DNA of 64,000 bases from Trichopria drosophilae (taxonomy: Eukaryota > Arthropoda > Insecta > Hymenoptera > Diapriidae), in NCBI GenBank assembly GCA_030407085.1, contig CM059582.1, positions 26,177,001 to 26,241,000 of the forward strand, written 5' to 3'. The notes under the pieces are model-generated. The model was not told the origin of the DNA. It made no database searches and worked only from the letters and a program-made list of their open reading frames with translations. Positions 57,298 to 64,000 of this stretch are shown here, in pieces. The translations under genes were made by a program, and so were the position numbers. Each line of letters starts with the position of its first letter. Positions within the stretch are counted from its first letter, which is position 1.

Positions 57298-58390
57298 AAA
57301 GTATACACTGGTAATTTCTTATTGGCCAAGAACTTTCTTTCCAATGGCGCATGTCAACAATTTTCAAATGTTGAAGTCAGAAAGTTATACGCTTTTTTTG
57401 TTAAAGCAAGAACATTTTTTGTTTTATCTTTAATTTATAGAATTTTATTATGGTTAATGGCGTTAGAATACCTCTAACAGTCACAAATATTCAAAATGCC
57501 GGACACAAAATGACAATAAAAGTGTACATTTATTCGTAATATCTTAGCCATATTTTTGGCATTGTCAAGCTCAATGGGTTTTTATGAATTGGTTCTGAAA
57601 TTGCTTTTCAAGGATCTGGATCAGTTTTTGAATATTAAAAACAGTGGATCCAATGTGGTCATCAGCGACCCCAAAGATCCCAATATGATAAGTTTTAAGT
57701 GAATCCGATTAACTTTTTTATTTATATCTATGTTTTTTTATTTACAGCTATCTTTTATTTTCAAAAACTGAATTGAAATTCGTAATCATTGATTTCACGA
57801 ACGTTTGGCTACCAAGGTTTATAAAAATACATTCAGTTGGGCGATTTTGGACATATGGCTAAGATATTACAAATAAAAATGCACTTTTTTGTGTCCGACA
57901 TTTTGAAAGTTTGGTTTCCAAAAAACGCCCAGCTGATAATAAATTTCTTTTTGACCCGATATTTATGAGTGTTAGAGATATGCTAACGCTATTACCCATT
58001 ATAAAAAATAAAACAAAAAAGTGTCATGCTTTAAACAAAAAGAAAAATGTGTACAATTTTTATATTTCAAAATTTGACAAATGTTGACATGCAGCAATGG
58101 AAAGAATAGCTCTTGGGCAATAAGAAATTACCAGTATATTTCATATATGGTATATTATACATTATAGTGAATAGTATATTTATCACCACGTGAGAGAATA
58201 TACATAGACAAGTCCTTCCCACGTGTTTGCCAGCATCGCCTTCATCTCGGGGGGCAATCTAGCACGTGAGGAGAACTTGTCTATTTTTCTCCCAGTAGTG
58301 AGAAATATACTATTTTAGTCAAGTTTAAACGGTAAAATATAGGTCCATCTTCATGAAGAAATTTTCTACATTTGGACGTTAAAAGGTTAA

Positions 58391-58830
58391 AATACAATGT
58401 AAAAATATTATTAACAAATTATTTATTTAACAAAATAGAAACGATTGAAAAATAATTTCTTGATTTTTCTCCTATACCTTCATTATGTTTACAAAAGTTT
58501 AATTAATAATCTCGTAAAATTGTATTCGTAACTTGTCAAAAAAAAATGTTCAAGATAGATTAAAATACTTATCGTTTTTTTTCTTTTTCTTCGAAAATTA
58601 TCGAGCTTATTGTGATTTTATGATTTAAAATGGAAGTAGTCCAACTTTACAAAATGCTTTACCAATTTTAATACATTTGAATTAAAAAATAAGATGTCAA
58701 TGAAGCATATTTTATTGAATTTGTTTACCATTGTGTTCTATAAAGCAAGCAATTGATTATTAAAGATTATTTAAAGAATTCGTATTATTTTTTTTTATTG
58801 TTAGTATATGTTATTTCTGGTCGGCAATAG
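58391..58830. other. Intergenic, nothing recognised
   Basis: AT-rich, no supported feature. Confidence 0.45.
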
Positions 58831-58837
58831 AGGTGAA

Positions 58838-59140
58838 CTCCCAGACAACAGAATAGAAAAGAGTCCAGAATGATTTCGAAATGTGCTCCAAAAGCAGTCA
58901 GATGTCCCACTTTCTGAGGGTTTTCTGAATACGATGTCATTATGAGTTCTTTATGAACTAAATTATGAACAATAAATAAAAAGAACATTTTCATTTTGAA
59001 GGTTCTCAATAAGAAAATACTACTCCATGCTATTAGTGCATAACGTGGCATCTTTATGCACAAATAATACCTTTTTTTTTTAAAGTTTTCCATGAGTAAA
59101 AGTAATCCATACAGCACATACCTCTTAAAGAGTTCGTACG
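58838..59140. repeat. CCCAGACAACAGAATAG repeat, left part
   Basis: CCCAGACAACAGAATAGAAA..CAGAATGATTTCGAAATGTG..CAGATGTCCCACTTTCTGAG matches 61272-61493. The right arm is incomplete. The minus ORF at 58785-59117 runs through this repeat. Confidence 0.6.
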
Positions 59141-59990
59141 GAGCTCAGTGCAAAGGTATCTACAAATTGAACTCCTGAAGAGGTCTTAATTACGATAATC
59201 TATAAAACGAGCTCTTAAAGATGTCTTACTTAGGTGTTCTTAAAATCGTAATCTCGAAGAGGTTTTATGTTTGAGCCTTAAATCTATCTCATTTTGGTCC
59301 ATCTCTCTTTTGGGAAAGGGATTGAGATGAACAAGAGTTGAGATCTGTGTTTCTTCCAGAGACACTAGGTGGCTAATAAATCCAAAAATGCGATCGTGCA
59401 ATATTTATTTCTTTTGCAGACCGATTATTAGCTACAATGACAAAATAAGTGATTCTACGATATTTAGAAAGTGTTATCACAATTTTGTATTATTCTTGTT
59501 TGCTCTCCATTCTATTGAATGTAGTCACCATCCAATATATAACTATACAAACGGTAAAAAGGAACTCAGGTGAAAATTATATAAATTAATAATTAAGGTA
59601 CAAAAATTGATTATATGATTTTCAGAAATTTTCTGTTCATTTATATTATTTACTTTGTATCTCAAAGACCTCTTTTCTGAGACCCATACTTGAGAGGTCT
59701 TGTAGAGCTCTTAAAATCGACGCTTAAGTTTTCTTATTAAGATCACTTTAAGATCTCTTTCTGATAAGTATTTAAGACATCTTACCATTTTTAAGACTTC
59801 TTAAAGAGCTTACTGATGATTTCTCACGTTGGCATAAAGAATGAAACCTGAATAAATTTTTATTTTTATGGTGACTGAGTTACCACAATTATTTATTGAA
59901 ATTTTTTAAAACATACAGTCGAGAAATTTGCTAAATATATTGGTTCTTAAAGAGCTCCTCAAGATATCTTTTTGCTGTTTAGGACGCAAC
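59141..59990. repeat. TTAAAGAGCTC word-rich block
   Basis: Variants of CTTAAAGAGCTC / GAGCTCTTAAGA and GAGGTCTTA recur at 59125, 59210, 59255, 59690, 59745, 59800 and 59950, in both orientations, with an unrelated stretch between 59300 and 59640. Probably a diverged element; no termini can be defined. Confidence 0.4.
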
Positions 59991-60769
59991 AATAGACAAA
60001 AGTAAAACCATTAAAAATTCTCTATTCTATTAAATCTCTATTCTATATTGGACGGCTTATGCAACATTTTTAGAAATGGTTTAGATATTAATCTTTCCAA
60101 TTATTTATTAAGTTATTATGTTAAGTCAACGAAGAATATGTTCGACATAAAAAGTTCAATGTGTGGCATAAAAGTCATTAATATCAACGAGAACTTTCTT
60201 TTACTCTCTCAATAGAAAGTTAACATAAAAACATTTTACATATGACTTTTCGGCTTATATTTTGATCCAGACCACTTGTATTTTACCATTCGCGTGAAAG
60301 CACTTATTTGTGTTGAAGAAAAACGGAGAAAATTATTTTAAATCCGCTTAATATTTATCTGAAATTTCAATTTTGTAGTAATCGTACGTTATATTAGAAA
60401 CTAACCATAACGTAATGTTTTTTAAGGCGAATGAAAATGTTGAATTCTGAAAAATGTGTTTACATTTAAAAAAAATTAAAAGGTCGATGCTCATCGAGTT
60501 AGAAAAGTTTTAAAAGGCCTAAAATATGATTTTTTTCTTCATATTTGAAATTGTAAGTTCAGATTATGAGGGAGAAACTTGGTGAAAGATTATTTACAAA
60601 TATTAAAAACCGTCAGCTGTAGAACAGTTAACATATTTCTAATTAAATATTTAATTGGACCCCATGTAACTAGATCAATTTAACTTTTTGGTCCTTCGGA
60701 AAGTAATTTCGATAATACAATGAGAGACTGCTTGGATAAATAATGAAAAAAAAGTAAAAATTGGAGGAT
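59991..60769. other. Intergenic, nothing recognised
   Basis: AT-rich, stop-dense in all frames; no supported feature. Confidence 0.45.
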
Positions 60770-61070
60770 TTAACCCATTAACGCCCAAGAGGACACAAAT
60801 TTAGCTCAGTGATCTCCCTAACCGTTTCCAATGTGAAAATGCCGATTAAAAAATAATTGTCCGTGGAAAAATCTGATTTTTTTTGTGAAAAACCAAGCAT
60901 AACTTTTTTTGGAATGGGCTCGATTGATTTTTTAACAGTAGATTCGGAAAGATCGATCAATTTTACGTCCAAACTGTTTTATCTAACATTTTTTGAATTG
61001 GTTTTTAATGTCAAGAAATATTCCGAAAAACTTGGTGAAATTTGTGTCCTCTTGCGCGTTAATGGGTTAA
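60770..61070. repeat. Short TTAA-bounded element (301 bp)
   Basis: TTAA + CCCATTAACGCCCAAGAGGA at the left and TCCTCTTGCGCGTTAATGGG + TTAA at the right, extending to CACAAATTT / AAATTTGTG. Opposed short ORFs (60778-60972 minus, 60857-61090 plus) are artefacts of the palindrome. The smallest intact copy of the family here. Confidence 0.92.
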
Positions 61071-61104
61071 AGGATGAAAGGAATAAATAATAGAAATAGA
61101 ATTT

Positions 61105-61500
61105 ATTGATATCATTATGAGATCATTACGACGTCAAGTTCAGGAAAACCTCATAATTTGACGCATTTGACCTCTTATAGAACACATTATGAGATCATTC
61201 TGAACTATTTTTTATTCTGCTGTCTGGGATCACCCAAAAAAGATACAACATTTGCCATGTCATCTAATGGAATGAACACTCAGAGAGCAAAATAAAAAGA
61301 GTTCAGAATAATTTCGCAATGTGCTCTGAAAGAAGTCAGATGACCCACTTTCTGAAGGTTTTCTGAAAATGATGTCATTATGAGAGTTTTATGAATTGAA
61401 GTTCACAAAATCCTCAGTAAGTGGGACATCTGACTTCTTTTAGAGCACATTTCGAAATCATTCTGTACTCTTTTCTATTTTGCTGTTTGGGGACAGTTCT
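61105..61500. repeat. CAGACAGCAGAATAAAA palindrome copies
   Basis: A right half ending TTTTTTATTCTGCTGTCTGGG (61211-61228) is followed by a fuller palindrome from AGCAAAATAAAAAGAGTTC (61278) to TTTTCTATTTTGCTGTTTGGG (61493). Inner pairs include CAGATGACCCACTTTCTGA with AGTAAGTGGGACATCTGAC. Confidence 0.7.
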
Positions 61501-62576
61501 TCTCATGTTATTGTATCGTTTGACAATACTTTCTTTAAGGAGTTCTAACGGAACATTTATGAGTAAGGAAATTACGTCATGGAAATTAATATGTAATCTT
61601 TAGGAAATTTTAAATCATAAATTGGAGAGAACTATTTTTAATATCAGAATGTAATATGCCACCTCGTACGTAGGAGTAAATTTTTTTGGTATTTATGTTA
61701 ATAAAAATATAATTAAAATGTAAACATTCGCAAATTACCACCTAGAATATTTACATTGTTATCAAAAGATATTTTCTTGTTTTTATTAATTAAGACTGAG
61801 CTAGAAAAATGTAGTAGGAGAAGCAAAGGAAAAGTAGGGACCAAAAATAAAATAAAAATAAAGATAAAACCGTTATACAGAAAGTGCCTGATTATTTTAA
61901 CCAGTTCGAGAAACGTATCATGCATTTAAACAAAAAAAATATTTTGATTCACTGTAGTAAGGTACATTGAAATAAAATAGGAACAACCAGATTTAAGATG
62001 ATATTTTGATGTTTAATATACAAGTACATCAGTATTTTTCAATTCTTAAAGTACATTCTAAAACTAATTCCTAAAAAAAGTCGACAACGTTATATCGACG
62101 ACTACGATACAATTTGCTTCTAGCCCAAAATCAAATAGACGGTAGGTATAAAAGTTACATATCCCTGTTTTCTATATTTACAATGTCCTATTTCATAAGG
62201 TAAGTAATATAGTCTTAAATTTCGTAATTTTTAGGTAGAAGTGTTTTTTTAAATTACATAAAAATATATTGTAAAAACGACTACGGACGAAACACTTGTT
62301 ATTACTGTCAAAGATCGAATGTGAATTGATATATTAACATATTTTACAATAAAAATGATCAATTCTTGGGTTATCAAATGGCAATACGTAATTAAAAGCC
62401 CGGATTTTATGCGATTTGTTGCAAAATTATGCACGTACATTTTCCGCATTGGGGCCGAAGCTTTTAGCAGTTTAATAAAATTATTTAACTGCATCATCCT
62501 GCAGCAACCTTCGGTTAATAATATTTACAATTTCGTTGTGCAGTTTCCAAGATTTCACTGTTTCAGAGTTTTCCGG
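61501..62576. other. Intergenic / possible 3' UTR of the reductase
   Basis: No repeat or gene supported. The part next to 62577 is presumably the 3' UTR of the fatty acyl-CoA reductase. The overlapping ORFs at 62249-62497 (minus) and 62355-62582 (plus) lack domains. Confidence 0.4.
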
Positions 62577-63962
62577 CTATAGGAATACTTTCGTGAATAT
62601 GTTCCATAAAAACCAAATAAAGATGGCGAAGAAAACTACTTTCAACGTCTGGTGGAGATAGCGGAGCCTGAAAATGAAAAATTATAGAATTATTAGAAGA
62701 TATTCTTGAATTGATGACTTTAATGTTGATTGTGAATGGAATAAATATTTTTTATTGGTGTGGTCCAATTTATTGTTTTAAAGTAATTGTGGAAACTAGT
62801 AGAACATGTCGACGTCCATAAAATAATGCCAAATAAACATTTTTTCAGTTCACAACAAATGAGTCTTTTATCTGTAATAATTGTCATGAACAAGCAAGAA
62901 AAAGGACGAATTTATTAGGTGGTATGTGCCTTCTTTAAATTTGTATCCCGTCACTTTTGGATTTAGGCGCCATCTGGCGTCTTAAGACATAAGCTGCAGA
63001 ATTAAATTACAGATTTTTTTTTTATTTTCTGTTGAAGACCTAAATAAAGATCGAAACGTTAAAAAATGTTTTATGTTCCTTTTCACATACGAAAAAGCAG
63101 TTACGGACAAGAAGATTTCGATGTTATTTTATCAACACATAAGTTATGAAACAAGATTCATTATTTCCAAAAAAGTTAAGGAAATTTTGTGGTAAATTTT
63201 CTATTGTTGGATCGTATGGTTATTATAAAAAGTGTTTACTTATTAAAAAACAAAGATACCAGAAAGCAATATCACTTCTTTCATTTAGGAACAAAAAAAT
63301 GTGTTAAAATTGCATTTTAAAAAAGAAAACATGACAGATCTAAGATGGCGAATAAATATATAAATAATAAAAAAATTCCAGTAATTAATTTTACCTTGTC
63401 CATCTTATTTTACTGGCTTCTAAAGTGCTAAGGTCGTCTTTAATTAGGTACGTTCTTATACCCTTTAGGTACTCGACAAAGTACAACCCCCAGTCGAATT
63501 TATTCATACTACAGTAAAAGATTTTTCGATCCCGCAGATCCATACGATTCCAAAGTCCTTGTACGTTCTCGTTCGTGAATGCCCATTGATGCGTGCAAAA
63601 GTACGAAATAACGTTTGCAAATTTGTTAATTTTTTGATACATTTTCCAAAATCTGAAAAGAATATTTCGTTTACAAAAATTCGTGGGTTAAAATATTTTT
63701 TAAATGAATAACTTCTCACCTTGGTTTTTGGCCTACGCATCTCAGAGCCGTGTCCAATAAGAAAGCTGGCAGCAGATGTAAGAATAATATTGCTAATATG
63801 TTCAAGGTTTTGTGTTTGTTCATCCTGAAGGATAAGTACCACATCGTTTGACTTAAAGGGTAATCGTGGGCGTACAAGATGTTGACGTCACAATATTCAC
63901 CCCACGTTATTGGAGCTTCCACCGACGATACGAAATTGTAAATCAGCATATCATCGTCTCGT
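62577..63962 (-). CDS. Fatty acyl-CoA reductase, last three coding exons (partial)
   Basis: Reduces fatty acyl-CoA to fatty alcohol with NADPH, used for wax, pheromone and cuticular lipids; acts on ER/peroxisomal membranes. Exons in order: 63720-63962, 63395-63652, 62577-62667 (stop TAG at 62577-62579). Acceptor and donor sites are GT-AG and all junctions keep the frame (AG|A, AG|G, both Arg). Exon 1 here reads DDDMLIYNFVSSVEAPITWG and YPLSQTMWYLSF, then LHLLPAFLLDTALR. Exon 2 contains CTHQWAFTNENVQGLWNRM, FDWGLYFVEYLKGIRTYLI, the conserved C-terminal FAR domain. Exon 3 adds a hydrophobic anchor (VVFFAIFIWFLW). The N-terminal Rossmann/Sterile domain lies beyond 64000. Insects carry many paralogues, so the specific member cannot be named. 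Confidence 0.9.
62668..63394 (-). other. Last intron of the reductase, with a hammerhead-like motif
   Basis: Bounded by donor AAG|GTAAAATT (63395/63394) and acceptor TTTTCAG|GCTCCG (62668/62667). Contains the plus-strand motif at 63024-63067 and otherwise unassigned AT-rich sequence. Confidence 0.75.
63024..63067 (+). ncRNA. Hammerhead-like motif (possible relic)
   Basis: ATTTT, CTGTTGAAGA, CC-TAAATAAA-GA, TCGAAAC, GTT, AAAAAT: the same order of core and stems as at 15025, with ATTTT/AAAAT as stem I and the CGAAACGTT core conserved. The CTGANGA core is imperfect. Confidence 0.28.
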
Positions 63963-64000
63963 CTGTAACATTTAAAAAATAGTACTTTTTGTATGAAGAA

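Larger units (their letters stand above)
56663..58390. repeat. TTAA-type palindrome with a second element in its left end
   Basis: Outer arms GGCCCAAATGTACATAATTTC (57036) and GAAATTTTCTACATTTGGAC (58359) end at TTAA (58387-58390, TTAACC on the other strand). Inner pairs include GGTAATTTCTTATTGGCCAA with TTGGGCAATAAGAAATTACC. At the left end the sequence AAGCCTTTAAGG occurs twice (56666 and 57026), flanking the separate palindrome 56679-57023. Confidence 0.75.

Noticed and set aside
60778..61090. Opposed ORFs of 64 and 77 codons
   Set aside because: They lie in the 301-bp TTAA element and are by-products of its inverted symmetry.
62249..62582. Two overlapping ORFs on opposite strands beside the reductase
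   Set aside because: No domain or splice support; they overlap each other and the presumed 3' UTR.

Overview
This window is eukaryotic, almost certainly from an insect. It is strongly AT-rich and carries spliced genes with GT-AG introns, many non-LTR retrotransposon (LINE) relics, MITEs and very large palindromic elements. Interstitial TTAGG runs match the common arthropod telomere motif. TTAGG together with a fatty acyl-CoA reductase of insect type would suit an aculeate hymenopteran, but the order is an inference and the species cannot be read from the sequence.

Genes. (1) A single-exon uridine kinase/UPRT-like gene (UCKL1, + strand, 16069-17682). Its 3' end is tandemly duplicated at 18887-19114 as a frameshifted fragment. 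(2) A complete nine-exon CCT4 gene (chaperonin TCP-1 delta, - strand, 27598-44535). Every splice junction was resolved, giving 535 residues. Its first intron is about 12.6 kb and stuffed with mobile elements. (3) A complete four-exon four-transmembrane protein gene (+ strand, 49735-53109). (4) The last three coding exons of a fatty acyl-CoA reductase (- strand, 62577-63962), whose 5' part lies beyond the window. Two weaker candidates are terminal exons of unrecognised genes at 26396-26622 (+, convergent with CCT4) and 45097-45284 (-, just upstream of CCT4).

Layout. 1-15470: intergenic, dominated by palindromes up to 2.2 kb bounded by TTAA, plus degenerate arrays of a TTTTAACTTT-like motif. 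15471-20780: UCKL1, its partial duplicate, two more arrays and a Tc1-type element. 21970-26378: at least four LINE relics nested in one another. 26396-44535: the candidate exon and CCT4; the CCT4 introns hold palindromes, LINEs, MITE-like repeats and a tRNA-derived sequence. 45097-49560: candidate exon, nested pogo-like MITEs and LINE relics. 49735-53964: the four-TM gene, with 107-bp and 141-bp minisatellites in opposite orientation inside intron 1. 54337-55706: TTAGG runs and another 141-bp minisatellite between duplicated flanks. 56014-62500: more palindromes. 62577-64000: the reductase.

The genes are housekeeping or membrane functions with no shared pathway. The unusual content is the transposable-element architecture. 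There is a family of TTAA-flanked foldback elements whose termini are alike but whose arms differ. Several insertions can be reversed by eye because the interrupted LINE frame, or a duplicated empty site, is still present in the window.
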